Shown here: piece after piece, positions 11,490 to 20,238 of the stretch | Layout: each line of letters begins with the position of its first letter | Position numbering within the stretch: the stretch's first letter is position 1 | DNA from: Alloalcanivorax marinus | GTDB taxonomy: Bacteria > Pseudomonadota > Gammaproteobacteria > Pseudomonadales > Alcanivoracaceae | Reading direction: 5' to 3' | Length of the DNA: 64,000 nt | Assembly (NCBI RefSeq): GCF_016906305.1 | Contig: NZ_JADDOL010000007.1 | Location: 104,833 to 168,832, forward strand | Position numbers and translations under genes: made by a program | Notes under the pieces: generated by a model | Database searches by the model: none | Told to the model about the DNA's origin: nothing | What the model saw: only the letters and a program-made list of their open reading frames with translations

Positions 11490-13124
11490 TCAGCCTTCGA
11501 CGGTCACAAAGATCGGATTGGAATAGAACCACAGATCGTTATAGTTCCGCGCATTAATCGCATCGAAACGGGCCGCGTCGTTGCCCAGGTCCACCTTGCG
11601 GTCCGGCTGCGGTTCGCCGTCCACGGTTTCCCCGGCCACGTTCGGCGCCAGATTGGTGCCGCGCAGACGCAGGTACTGATCGCCGGTCACCGTGAGCGTG
11701 TGGGTGATGGTGGCGAAACCGTCCTCGCCCACGGTCCAGTCGTTGGCGTTGAAACGGGCCACCACCCGGGTGCTGGGGTTGGCGGCTTCCGCGTAGCCGG
11801 CGTCGCCCGGGGCCGCCGGAGCCGTCACATCGCCGGCGATCAGATCCACGTGGTCCACCACCGGCCGGGCATTGACCCGATGGCCGCTCTCCAGCGGGTA
11901 TTCGTAATGGTTGCTCTCCGGGCTGCGGAAACGGATGGTCACCGTCACCTGGTCGCCGTTGGCCACCGACAGCTCACCGCCCATCACCGCGCCACCGTCG
12001 GCGCCCTCGGCCTGGAAGTCGAGCGCGTCGATCAGGTCACCGAACACGCCGAACAGGCGGCCGCCACGCAACGCCGCCAGCAGATCCGCCGGGGTGCGCG
12101 CGTCGTCCTCCAGCCACACATAGGTCTTGGCGTATTCGCCCGGTGCGTAGCCGCTGCTGTAGCGCCCCTGGGCGGTGGTGAAGTGGTAGTCGGAATTGGC
12201 CACCGTCCAGATCCGGCGCCCCTCGCCCAGCAAGGCGTCCCAGGGCCCGCCCAGCTTGGCCACGATGTAGTCGGTGCCGCCGTAGGTGCGCGAGGTCAGA
12301 TTGGCGTCGGTATAGGCCTCCACATAGCCGCCCCGGTCCGGTTCCATCTGGTTGCCCACCATGCCCTCGATGGCGAAGAAGATCTCCGGCGCCAGGTCGT
12401 TCATCTCCCGCAACTGGGCCACCGTGTACTTGTTCATGTACCGGTTCGGGTGGTTCAGCAGCATGTAGCTGTCCGGGTGACGGTCACGCAACCACGCCAG
12501 CGCCTTCAGCGAATCCGCATGGGTGGAGTAGGCGCGGGTCTGGTCGCTCAGCGACGCCACCAGGGCCGGATCGAACAGCGCCGGGTCCCGGTTGGTGAAC
12601 AGATACTCGAACTGCGCCACCGCCCGCAGGCTGTCCTCGCCATAGGCATCGTCCAGACCGATGCCGATGTTCACATGATCGTGGGTGGGCATGTCCCACT
12701 CCACCGTGGAAAACACCGTCTTGCCCTGGTAACGGCCCTCCGCCTGGGCCTGCTCCACATAGGGCTTCTCGTAGTCCACCAGCCCCCGGGAAAAAGGAAT
12801 GGCGCCGCCCTGCAGGCTGGTACCGGTATGGTCCCGCCCGGACAGCCGCAGATGGTTGGACAGCGCCATCCAATCCAGCTGATAACGATCAAAACCGTCG
12901 TCGAGCACGCTTTCCAGCGACACCTGGGCGTCGTCGGACTGGAAGGTATGCACATGCAGATCGCCGTGGGTCCAACCGCCGGACCGCGCCACCGGCGGCG
13001 CCGGATCGCCGCCACCGACCGGATCGTTGTCGCTATCACCACCGCAGGCGCTCAGCGCCACCGCGCAGGCCAGCAGCGTCCAGCGCGCGCGGCGGGAAAA
13101 AGGGGAATCAGCGCGAATGTTCAT
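11490..13124 (-). CDS. PHP-domain metal-dependent phosphoesterase, predicted lipoprotein
   Basis: This 544-residue protein starts with a lipoprotein signal ending in LSACGG (Cys about 27), then a short Asp/Gly linker. HGDLHVHTFQSDD from about residue 53 is the metal-binding HxH motif of the PHP superfamily; SNHL and VEWDMPTHDHVNIG carry further candidate ligand residues. It is probably outer-membrane anchored and periplasmic or surface exposed. The substrate is unknown; the superfamily includes phosphatases and nucleases. It is a single-gene unit, with its own terminator and a divergent neighbour. Confidence 0.8.
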   Translation of the reverse strand: MNIRADSPFSRRARWTLLACAVALSACGGDSDNDPVGGGDPAPPVARSGGWTHGDLHVHTFQSDDAQVSLESVLDDGFDRYQLDWMALSNHLRLSGRDHTGTSLQGGAIPFSRGLVDYEKPYVEQAQAEGRYQGKTVFSTVEWDMPTHDHVNIGIGLDDAYGEDSLRAVAQFEYLFTNRDPALFDPALVASLSDQTRAYSTHADSLKALAWLRDRHPDSYMLLNHPNRYMNKYTVAQLREMNDLAPEIFFAIEGMVGNQMEPDRGGYVEAYTDANLTSRTYGGTDYIVAKLGGPWDALLGEGRRIWTVANSDYHFTTAQGRYSSGYAPGEYAKTYVWLEDDARTPADLLAALRGGRLFGVFGDLIDALDFQAEGADGGAVMGGELSVANGDQVTVTIRFRSPESNHYEYPLESGHRVNARPVVDHVDLIAGDVTAPAAPGDAGYAEAANPSTRVVARFNANDWTVGEDGFATITHTLTVTGDQYLRLRGTNLAPNVAGETVDGEPQPDRKVDLGNDAARFDAINARNYNDLWFYSNPIFVTVEG

Positions 13125-13255
13125 GGGGACTTCTCCAGGTAAAAAGGGGCGGGCGCCCGATCAGGAAAAAGCACCATAGAGAGGAAGTATGACGGCGTGG
13201 TGACTGGCTTCTTGGTCCGCACCGGCGGAATTTCGCCGAGAGAGAATTCGGTCGT

Positions 13256-13274
13256 GGATCGGCCGGGCCGATCC
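13256..13274. promoter_or_regulatory. Palindrome in divergent intergenic region
   Basis: GGATCGGCC and GGCCGATCC are perfect 9-base arms around a single central base. They lie between the two divergently transcribed lipoprotein genes (13124 and 13357), where an operator would be expected. No regulator can be assigned. Confidence 0.35.
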
Positions 13275-13356
13275 GCGCTAATCTCCCCACCGGCGCGAAA
13301 ATGTCGCCGCCGGTAAGGCGGTCACGCAAGTCGACACAATCAAAAAAGGGAAAACG

Positions 13357-14115
13357 ATGAAAACGATTCATGCACTTTGGGGTGTGCCTCTGGTGGGGAT
13401 GCTGGCGGCCTGTGGCGGCGGCGGCGACAGCTCCGGCGGCTCGGAGCCTGGTGATCCCGCCCCCGAGGGGTTCTACGAAGGCACCAGCGATGTGGGGACG
13501 GAACTGTTCGGGGTGGTACTGGATAACGGCGACTACTACATCCTCTACGGAGAGGAAAACGGCGCCGTGTACGACCTTCAGGGCGTGGTTCAGGGCACCG
13601 GTGTGACGCGGGGTGACCGCTTCACCTCCTCCAACGCCAGGGACTTCAGTTTCGTGGCCGAGGAGGTGTTCCAGGGCAGCCTGGACGCCACCTTTACGCG
13701 CAAGCAGAACCTGACCGGCACGGTCCAGGAAGACGGTAGCAGCGAACAAGTGGGTTTCAGCCTGGCCTACGACGACAGTTACGAACAGACCCCGGACCTG
13801 GCCGAGGATGCCGGCCTTTATTTCGGCATCGCGTTGATCCCGCAAGGCGGCCAAATCGAGGTCGAGGTGGACATCGACGAGCAGGGCAACTTCCAGGGCG
13901 AGGACGAATCCGGCTGCCAGTTCAACGGCACCATCGCGCCCCGGGAAAGCGGCGACGTCTACAATCTGAGCGCGACCTTTGAAGGCAGTACCTGCACCTA
14001 CGAGGGCGAGACCCTGCAAGGGATCGTGGTGGTGCAGGACCGTGAGATCATTGCCGTGGCCCCCAGCGCCGACCGCACGGGGGGTGTTTTCCTGATTGGT
14101 CAGGAATCACTCTGA
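13357..14115 (+). CDS. Predicted lipoprotein of unknown function
   Basis: This 252-residue protein begins with a signal peptide ending in the lipobox LAAC (Cys 19) and a Gly/Ser linker. The rest is acidic and beta-rich, with repeated segments around GxxYxLxGVVQGTG and FTRKQNLTGTVQEDG. Two cysteines near CQFNGT and CTYEG may form a disulfide. I do not recognise a family. It is transcribed away from the PHP lipoprotein and ends in a strong terminator. An envelope location is the only inference I can support. Confidence 0.75.
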   Translation: MKTIHALWGVPLVGMLAACGGGGDSSGGSEPGDPAPEGFYEGTSDVGTELFGVVLDNGDYYILYGEENGAVYDLQGVVQGTGVTRGDRFTSSNARDFSFVAEEVFQGSLDATFTRKQNLTGTVQEDGSSEQVGFSLAYDDSYEQTPDLAEDAGLYFGIALIPQGGQIEVEVDIDEQGNFQGEDESGCQFNGTIAPRESGDVYNLSATFEGSTCTYEGETLQGIVVVQDREIIAVAPSADRTGGVFLIGQESL

Positions 14116-14126
14116 GGGCTGCCCGG

Positions 14127-14144
14127 GAAGTCGCTCCTCCTACG
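14127..14144 (+). repeat. Degenerate half-REP sequence
   Basis: GGAAGTCGCTCCTCCTAC matches one arm of the REP palindromes at 21790 and 22382 (GAAGTCGCTCCTAC) apart from a TCC duplication. No complementary arm is adjacent. Confidence 0.5.
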
Positions 14145-14164
14145 GCGGGCGCCGGGCAAAGAAA

Positions 14165-14196
14165 AAGGGCCTACCCGATGGATAGGCCCTTCTATT
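14165..14196 (+). terminator. Rho-independent terminator after lipoprotein gene
   Basis: AAGGGCCTA and TAGGCCCTT are perfect 9-base arms around a 9-base loop, followed by CTATTT. It lies 50 bases past the stop at 14115. Confidence 0.75.
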
Positions 14197-14314
14197 TGGC
14201 TCCCCCGGCCCCTCGGCCTGCATGCCGAGGGGCGTTCGCAGGGTGAAAGCGGTGCTTTCACAATTCCCTGCTCACCCTGCTGGGCTACGCCAGGTAAACA
14301 TTCAGAGCCAAATA
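14193..14314. repeat. Structured 122-bp element with 10-bp terminal inverted repeats
   Basis: TATTTGGCTC at 14193-14202 and its exact complement at 14305-14314 bound the element. Inside are two perfect hairpins: 14209-14232 (9-bp stem) and 14243-14261 (8-bp stem). GCAGGGTGA at 14238-14246 can instead pair with TCACCCTGC at 14272-14280, which excludes the second hairpin. The same TATTTGGCTCC also occurs at 14349-14359, at the 3' end of the tRNA-Asn gene. It may be a small mobile or decayed element that uses the tRNA end. Confidence 0.5.
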
Positions 14315-14345
14315 AAAAACCCCGACATCTTTCGATGCCGGGGTT
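14312..14345 (-). terminator. Rho-independent terminator of tRNA-Asn
   Basis: On the minus strand a 12-bp stem with one mismatch and a 4-base loop (AACCCCGGCATC / GATGTCGGGGTT) is followed by TTTTTTATTT. It begins 7 bases past the tRNA CCA end. Confidence 0.85.
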
Positions 14346-14352
14346 CTTTATT

Positions 14353-14428
14353 TGGCTCCGCCTGCTGGGCTCGAACCAGCGACCCGCTGATTAACAGTCA
14401 GCTGCTCTACCAACTGAGCTAAGGCGGA
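14353..14428 (-). tRNA. tRNA-Asn (anticodon GTT)
   Basis: The 76-base reverse complement runs from TCCGCCTTAGCTCAGTTGG to GCGGAGCCA. It folds as a cloverleaf: acceptor TCCGCCT/AGGCGGA, D-loop AGTTGGTAGA, anticodon loop CTGTTAA with anticodon GTT, T-arm GCTGGTTCGAGCCCAGC and an encoded CCA. It lies between aspC and its terminator. Confidence 0.97.
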
Positions 14429-14495
14429 ATAACTTGAGGCGCGTATAGTAGTGGCGGCCCCCGGGGGCGTCAACACCCGGGGGACCGTTTGTTGC

Positions 14496-15686
14496 TTATT
14501 TAGACAGTGCCTGCTCGATGCGACGGATCGCCTCTTTCAGGGTGTCCATGCCGGTGGCGAAGGACAGGCGCAGGCAGCCGGGGGCGCCGAAGGCGGAACC
14601 GGGCACCAGGGCCACTTCCGCGGTCTCCAGCAGCTGGGCGGCCAGGTCGGTGCAGCTTTCCACCCCGTCCATGGCGGCGATGGCGCCGGAGAAGTCCGGG
14701 AAGGCATAGAAAGTGCCGTCGCCGGCGGCGCAGGTCACGCCCGGCAGCTTGTTGAGGGCGTCCACCACGTAGTCGTGGCGCTCCTTGAAGGCCTTGACCA
14801 TGTCCTTCACGCACTGCTGGTCGCCGGACAGGGCGGCCTCGGCGGCGGCCTGGCTGATGGAGGCCGGGTTGGAGGTGGACTGGCTCTGCACCTTCTTCAT
14901 GGCCGCGATCAGCTTCTGGGGGCCGCCGGCGTAGCCGATCCGCCAGCCGGTCATGGAGTAGGCCTTGGACACGCCGTTCATCACCACGGTGCGGTCATAC
15001 AGCGCCGGGCAGGCGTTGACGATGTTCACGAACGGCTTGCCGGTCCACAGGATGTGCTCGTACATGTCGTCGGTGGCGACCACGATGTCCGGGTGCTTCT
15101 CCAGCACCGCGCCCAGGGCGGCCAGTTCCTCTTCGGAGTAGGCCATGCCGGACGGGTTGGACGGGCTGTTGATCACGAACAGGCGGGTCTTCGGCGTGAT
15201 CGCCGCTTCCAGCTGTTCCGGGGTGATCTTGAAGCGGCTGTCCACGTCGGTTTCCAGGATCACGGGCACGCCGCCGGCCACTTTCACCATGTCCGGGTAG
15301 CTCACCCAGTAGGGTGCCGGGATGATCGCCTCGTCACCGTCGTTGAGCAGCGCCAGGGCCATGTTGAAGAAGCTCTGTTTGCCGCCGCTGGACACCAGGA
15401 TCTGGTTGGCCTCGTAGTCCAGGCCGTTCTCGTTCTTGAATTTGGCGATGATGGCCTTTTTCAGACCGGGAGTGCCGTCCACCGGGGTATACTTGGTTTT
15501 ACCGGCGTTGATCGCCTCGATGGCGGCCTGTTTGATATGATCCGGGGTATCGAAATCCGGCTCGCCCGCGCCCAGGCCGATGATGTCCTTGCCCTCGGCA
15601 CGCAGTTCAGCGGCTTTGGAAGTAATCGCCAGCGTTGGGGAAGGCTTGATGCGTTGTACGCGGTCGGAAAGGTTGATATCGGACAT
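14496..15686 (-). CDS. aspC: Aspartate aminotransferase (class I, PLP-dependent)
   Basis: This 396-residue enzyme begins MSDINLSDRVQRIKPSPTLA and shows GAGEPDFDTP, INSPSNPSG and the PLP-lysine motif VSKAYSMTGWRIGY (Lys about 241). A C-terminal PGSAFGAPGCLRLSFA carries the carboxylate-binding arginine. This is the pattern of subgroup I-gamma aspartate aminotransferases, which interconvert aspartate and oxaloacetate. It is divergent from uvrB. The symbol is used for the activity; exact substrate range (aspartate, prephenate) cannot be told. Confidence 0.9.
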   Translation of the reverse strand: MSDINLSDRVQRIKPSPTLAITSKAAELRAEGKDIIGLGAGEPDFDTPDHIKQAAIEAINAGKTKYTPVDGTPGLKKAIIAKFKNENGLDYEANQILVSSGGKQSFFNMALALLNDGDEAIIPAPYWVSYPDMVKVAGGVPVILETDVDSRFKITPEQLEAAITPKTRLFVINSPSNPSGMAYSEEELAALGAVLEKHPDIVVATDDMYEHILWTGKPFVNIVNACPALYDRTVVMNGVSKAYSMTGWRIGYAGGPQKLIAAMKKVQSQSTSNPASISQAAAEAALSGDQQCVKDMVKAFKERHDYVVDALNKLPGVTCAAGDGTFYAFPDFSGAIAAMDGVESCTDLAAQLLETAEVALVPGSAFGAPGCLRLSFATGMDTLKEAIRRIEQALSK

Positions 15687-15860
15687 GCACTCCTCATCTC
15701 TCTAATGAGTTGACGCCCCGGGCGCCATGCCGGGGGCACCCTGGACGGCGCGCCGCGGCGCGGTTCAGGGCCAGTAATGTTACCGCATTCGGGGAGCACC
15801 TCCCAGCCTGAGCCCCGCCGGGCCCACGGATTTTTCCCTTTATTACCGCACCGAGGACAC

Positions 15861-17876
15861 ATGGCAGACACCGCCTTCAAGCTGCATTCGGAGTACCAGC
15901 CCGCCGGCGACCAGCCCACCGCCATCGCCGGCCTGGTGGAGGGCATTCACGACGGACTGGGCCACCAGACCCTGCTCGGCGTGACCGGCTCCGGCAAGAC
16001 CTTCACCATGGCCAACGTGATCCAGCAGGTCCAGCGCCCCACCATCATCCTGGCGCCCAACAAGACCCTGGCCGCCCAGCTCTACGGGGAGTTCAAGGCG
16101 TTCTTCCCGGAGAACGCGGTGGAGTATTTCGTTTCCTATTACGACTACTACCAGCCGGAGGCCTACGTCCCCAGTTCGGACACCTTCATCGAGAAGGACG
16201 CCTCGGTGAACGAGCACATCGAGCAGATGCGCCTGTCCGCCACCAAGGCGATTCTGGAGCGCCGCGACACCATCATCGTCGCCACCGTGTCCGCCATCTA
16301 CGGCCTGGGCGACCCGGCCAGCTACCACGCCATGGTGCTGCACCTGGTGCGCGGCGACCGCATCGACCAGCGCGACCTGCTGCGCCGTCTGGCGGAGCTG
16401 CAGTACACCCGCAACGAAATGGACTTCCGCCGCGCCACCTACCGGGTGCGCGGCGACGTCATCGACATCTTCCCGGCGGAGGAAGAGAAAGAGGCGGTGC
16501 GCATCGAGCTGTTCGACGACGAGATCGAGGACATCAGCATCTTCGACCCGCTCACCGGCGAGGTGATCAAGCGGGTGGGGCGCATCACCATCTACCCGAA
16601 GAGCCACTACGTCACCCCCCGGGAGACGGTGCTCAAGGCCATCGAGATGATCAAGGAGGAGCTGGCCGACCGGCTCAAGACCCTCAAGGACAACAACAAG
16701 CTGGTGGAGGCCCAGCGGCTGGAGCAGCGCACCCGCTTCGACATCGAGATGCTCCAGGAGCTGGGCTACTGCAACGGGGTGGAAAACTACTCGCGCCTGT
16801 TCTCCGGCCGCCAGCCCGGCGAGGCGCCGCCCACCCTGTTCGACTACCTGCCCGACGACGCCATGCTGATCGTGGACGAATCCCACGTCACCATTCCCCA
16901 GCTCGGCGGCATGTACAAAGGGGACCGCTCGCGCAAGGAGACCCTGGTGGAGTTCGGCTTCCGGCTGCCCTCGGCCCTGGACAACCGGCCCCTCAAGTTC
17001 GAGGAATGGGAACGGCTGGCGCCGCAAATGGTGTTCGTCTCCGCCACCCCTGGGCCCTACGAAGAGAAATACGCCGGCCAGGTGGTGGAACAGGTGGTGC
17101 GGCCCACCGGCCTGGTGGACCCGGCCATCGAGGTGCGCCCGGCGGGCAGCCAGGTGGACGACCTGCTCGGCGAAGTGCGCGAGTCGGTGGAGAAGGGCGA
17201 GCGGGTGCTGGTCACCACCCTCACCAAGCGCATGGCCGAGGACCTCACCGAGTACCTGAACGAGCACGGCGTCAAGGTGCGCTACCTGCACTCCGACATC
17301 GACACCGTGGAGCGGGTGGAGATCATCCGCGACCTGCGCCTGGGCAAGTTCGACGTGCTGGTGGGCATCAACCTGCTCCGCGAGGGCCTGGACATGCCCG
17401 AGGTGGCTCTGGTGGCGATCCTGGACGCCGACAAGGAAGGCTTCCTGCGCGCCGAGCGCTCGCTGATCCAGACCATCGGCCGGGCGGCCCGTAACATCAA
17501 CGGCCGCGCCATCCTCTACGCCGATGAGATCACCGGCTCCATGCGCCGCGCCATGGACGAAACCGAGCGTCGCCGGGACAAGCAGATCGCCCACAACAAG
17601 GAGCAGGGCATCACGCCCCAGGCGCTCAAGAAACAGGTGCGCGACATCATGGACGACGCCTACACCACCGGCGCCGGCCAGCCCGACCGCAAGCGCAACC
17701 GCAAGGTGGCCGAGGACAAGGGCAAGTACGTGGCCCGCTCACCGGCGGAGGTGGCCAAGGACATCGAGAAGCTGGAAGCGGAAATGATGGAGCACGCCAA
17801 GAACCTGGAATTCGAGCAGGCCGCCGCGGTGCGCGACAAAATCCACAAGCTCCGCGAGGAAGGCTTCATGCGGTAG
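15861..17876 (+). CDS. uvrB: Excinuclease ABC subunit B
   Basis: This 671-residue UvrB shows Walker [10 protein letters not shown] (residues 40-48), the beta-hairpin with the tyrosine cluster [18 protein letters not shown], and helicase motifs [14 protein letters not shown] and [11 protein letters not shown]-terminal UVR motif follows ([20 protein letters not shown]). It loads at DNA lesions with UvrA and recruits UvrC in nucleotide excision repair. The ATG at 15861, with GAGGA just upstream, is chosen over an in-frame start at 15777 because it gives the standard N-terminus. Its TAG stop lies inside a REP palindrome. Confidence 0.97.
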   Translation: MADTAFKLHSEYQPAGDQPTAIAGLVEGIHDGLGHQTLLGVTGSGKTFTMANVIQQVQRPTIILAPNKTLAAQLYGEFKAFFPENAVEYFVSYYDYYQPEAYVPSSDTFIEKDASVNEHIEQMRLSATKAILERRDTIIVATVSAIYGLGDPASYHAMVLHLVRGDRIDQRDLLRRLAELQYTRNEMDFRRATYRVRGDVIDIFPAEEEKEAVRIELFDDEIEDISIFDPLTGEVIKRVGRITIYPKSHYVTPRETVLKAIEMIKEELADRLKTLKDNNKLVEAQRLEQRTRFDIEMLQELGYCNGVENYSRLFSGRQPGEAPPTLFDYLPDDAMLIVDESHVTIPQLGGMYKGDRSRKETLVEFGFRLPSALDNRPLKFEEWERLAPQMVFVSATPGPYEEKYAGQVVEQVVRPTGLVDPAIEVRPAGSQVDDLLGEVRESVEKGERVLVTTLTKRMAEDLTEYLNEHGVKVRYLHSDIDTVERVEIIRDLRLGKFDVLVGINLLREGLDMPEVALVAILDADKEGFLRAERSLIQTIGRAARNINGRAILYADEITGSMRRAMDETERRRDKQIAHNKEQGITPQALKKQVRDIMDDAYTTGAGQPDRKRNRKVAEDKGKYVARSPAEVAKDIEKLEAEMMEHAKNLEFEQAAAVRDKIHKLREEGFMR

Positions 17877-17946
17877 GAACGGTGGTCCCACCGCGATTCG
17901 CCCGGCCCTTTGGCGGGGTCCATCGCGGTGGGAGTGCCGCTCCTAC
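17873..17946. repeat. REP-like palindrome between convergent genes
   Basis: The arms 17873-17897 and 17922-17946 both begin at a GTAGGA end and both contain CCCACCGCGAT, in inverted orientation. The TAG inside each GTAGGA end is the stop codon of uvrB (17874-17876) and of the copper-binding protein gene (17943-17945). It may act as a bidirectional terminator. Confidence 0.8.
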
Positions 17947-18269
17947 GCCACCATGGCGCTGCACTCGCGCACGCACGCCATGCAGGCGTCGGCGCACTCG
18001 CGGCAATGGTCGTGGTCGTGCTTGCCGCACTCCTCGCCGCAGGCCTTGCACACCTCGGCGCACAGCTCGCACAACTGGATGGCGAAGCGGCTGTCCTGCG
18101 CCAGGTACTGCGCCGCCAGCCGGCAGATCGCCGCGCACTGCAAATCCAGGCGGATGCACTCCGCCATCTCTTCCCGGTTGCCTTCCTCCAGGCAGCTCAC
18201 CGCGCAATGGTCGCAATAGGCCGCGCAACGGTTGCAGGCCTCGATACAGGCGCTGTGATTGATCGCCAT
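17943..18269 (-). CDS. Four-helix-bundle copper-binding protein (Csp-like, DUF326 type)
   Basis: This 108-residue protein is rich in Cys and His, with repeated CxxxC spacing: CIEACNRC, CDHCAVSC, CELCAEVCKACGEEC and CRECADACMACVREC. The pattern places thiolates inside a four-helix bundle, as in copper storage proteins (Csp), which hold many Cu(I) ions. No signal peptide is visible, so it is probably cytosolic (Csp3-like). AAGGAGG precedes the ATG by 5 bases. No copper regulator or pump is adjacent, although a CDF transporter lies 1 kb away. Confidence 0.85.
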   Translation of the reverse strand: MAINHSACIEACNRCAAYCDHCAVSCLEEGNREEMAECIRLDLQCAAICRLAAQYLAQDSRFAIQLCELCAEVCKACGEECGKHDHDHCRECADACMACVRECSAMVA

Positions 18270-18451
18270 GACATCCTCCTTGATGTGGATCGTGGGTTCA
18301 CGGCTTCGACGCTAGCAACGGGCGCGCGCTCGCGGCAAGCGAGCGCTCGGCATTTGCGTGAACAATACGTAAAAGAATGCTGAATGCTTTTGACGGGCGC
18401 CCGACACGGGTCTAGAAAAAAGGAACCGCAACAAGACGCAAGGAGAGCGCT

Positions 18452-19195
18452 ATGGTGACGCACGGAGCGCGTCGTTTGCTGTGGCTGGCGTGTCTGGCCC
18501 TGCTGCTGGTCGGGCCCGGCTGCCGTTACCCCCGCGACGTGGAAGGCACCCTGGACCGGGTGCGCGGCGGGGTGCTGCATGTGGGCGTTACCGAAAACCC
18601 GCCCTGGGTGGTCCGTGGCGACCCGCCCGCCGGGGTGGAGGTCGACCTGGCGCGGGAGATCGCCGCCGCGCTGGACGCCCGGGTGCGCTGGCACTGGGGC
18701 GCGCAAAGCGAACTGATTGCCGCCCTGGAACAGCGCCAGATCGACCTGGTGATCGGCGGCCTGCGCGACAACCCGGCGCTGACAAAACAAGTGGCGTTGA
18801 CCAAGCCCTACGCCAAACTGCCGGCGGGCGTGGGCTTTCCCGCCGGCGCCGGCAAGGCGCCGCCGGACAACCTGGACGGTCAGACCGTGCACGTGCCCCG
18901 CGTCAACCATCTGGCCGATCCCCTGCACGACGAAGGCGCCCGCGTGGTGCCCTTCGACGGACCACCGCCCACCGGCCAGGCCCTGGGCGGCGCGCACTGG
19001 TGGCTGCGGGCCCGCGGCCTCACCGTGGGGCCCTGGGTGCTGCGCACCGAACGTCACGTGATGGCGGTGCCCAAGGGCGAGAACGCCTGGCTGGCCCTGG
19101 TGCAGCGTCATCTGAACGGCGTCGACGACCTGCCGGCCCGCCTGGCTGACGCCAGCCGCGCCTACCCGGATGGCCAGGGAGGGGAATCCCAATGA
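18452..19195 (+). CDS. Periplasmic solute-binding protein family 3, predicted lipoprotein
   Basis: This 247-residue protein has a signal ending in a lipobox-like VGPGC (Cys about 24). GVLHVGVTENPPWVV, VEVDLAREIAAALDARV and QRQIDLVIGGLRDNP follow, the classic family 3 substrate-binding fold seen in amino-acid ABC transporters and sensory receptors. No permease or ATPase gene is nearby. Instead it overlaps the CDF transporter in an ATGA junction, so the two are co-translated. The ligand is unknown. The protein is a little short in its second lobe. Confidence 0.75.
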   Translation: MVTHGARRLLWLACLALLLVGPGCRYPRDVEGTLDRVRGGVLHVGVTENPPWVVRGDPPAGVEVDLAREIAAALDARVRWHWGAQSELIAALEQRQIDLVIGGLRDNPALTKQVALTKPYAKLPAGVGFPAGAGKAPPDNLDGQTVHVPRVNHLADPLHDEGARVVPFDGPPPTGQALGGAHWWLRARGLTVGPWVLRTERHVMAVPKGENAWLALVQRHLNGVDDLPARLADASRAYPDGQGGESQ

Positions 19196-20142
19196 AAGTA
19201 CGCGCGGCTTACCGTTTACCCGACGACAAGCACCGGGCCATTGAACGGCTGGTGCGCCTGGAATGGCTCAACCTGGTCCTGCGTATCAGCATCGTGGCGG
19301 TGATGTATTTCGCCCTGGGCAACAGCCAGGCCATGAAAGCCGGCTGGTACGAGGACATCCTGTCGCTGCTGCCGGCCATCATGTTCCTGCTGGTGGTGCG
19401 CTTTCGGGACCGCACACCGAACGAGCGCTACCCCTATGGCTACCAGCGGCTCACCATCATCGCCTTCCTCGCCGCCTCGGTGGCGCTGCTGATGATGGGC
19501 GGCTTTCTGCTGGTGGACTCGCTGATCAAGCTGGTGAGCATGGAACACCCCACCATCGGGGTCATCGAGCTGTTCGGCCACTCCATCTGGATGGGCTGGG
19601 TGATGATCGCGGCGCTGGCCTACAGCGTGGTGATCCCGCTTACGCTGGGCTTTTTCCAGGAACGGCTGGCGGAACAGGTCCACGAGAAAACCGTCTACGC
19701 CGACGCCAAAATGAGCAAGGCGGACTGGATGACCGGGCTCGCCGCGGCCATCGGCGTGCTGGGCGTGGGCGCCGGCTGGTGGTGGGCGGACGCCCTGGCC
19801 GGCGCGCTGATCTCCCTGGACATCATCAGCGACGGCTTCAAGAACCTGCGGGAGGCGGTGGGCGATACCCTGGACCGGCACCCCCGCTTCACCGCCAAAA
19901 CCGAACCCTCGCCGCTGCCCGAGGAACTGGCCGCCAGGCTCCGCGCCATGCCCTGGGTGAAGCACGCCGAGGTACGCCTGCGCGAAGAAGGCCACGTGTT
20001 CAGCGGTGAAGCCTTCGTGGTGCCGCACAGTGATGATAACCTCACCCACAACATCGCCGAAGCCACCCGCGCCCTCAACCACCACGACTGGCGCCTCTAC
20101 GAAATCGTCATCACCCCCCTCCCCGGGGTCGGACCCCGATAA
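19192..20142 (+). CDS. Cation diffusion facilitator (CDF) family transporter
   Basis: This 316-residue protein has membrane segments from about residue 25 to 190, including a DRTPNERYPYGYQRLT loop and the second-half DAKMSKADWMTG, where CDF proteins usually show HxxxD. A cytoplasmic C-terminal domain (WVKHAEVRLREEGHVFSGEAFVV) follows. CDF proteins export Zn, Fe, Mn or Co by proton antiport. The usual metal-site histidine in helix 5 appears replaced by Lys (SKADW), so the metal is uncertain. Its start overlaps the solute-binding protein gene. A GC palindrome (20124-20138) covers the 3' end and may help termination. Confidence 0.8.
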   Translation: MKVRAAYRLPDDKHRAIERLVRLEWLNLVLRISIVAVMYFALGNSQAMKAGWYEDILSLLPAIMFLLVVRFRDRTPNERYPYGYQRLTIIAFLAASVALLMMGGFLLVDSLIKLVSMEHPTIGVIELFGHSIWMGWVMIAALAYSVVIPLTLGFFQERLAEQVHEKTVYADAKMSKADWMTGLAAAIGVLGVGAGWWWADALAGALISLDIISDGFKNLREAVGDTLDRHPRFTAKTEPSPLPEELAARLRAMPWVKHAEVRLREEGHVFSGEAFVVPHSDDNLTHNIAEATRALNHHDWRLYEIVITPLPGVGPR

Positions 20143-20238
20143 GGGTTTGATTTTTATGGGATTGGTGGGCGAATGGGCGGGTGTTTTAGGGCTTGGAGGC
20201 CGATTTTGGGCCCTGTTTTCATCGTTTAAGGAGTTTCC

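Noticed and set aside
11367..13142. 591-codon open frame on the plus strand
   Set aside because: It is antisense to the PHP lipoprotein gene, which has a signal peptide, lipobox and catalytic motifs. The plus frame gives His/Val/Gly-rich text typical of GC-rich shadow frames.
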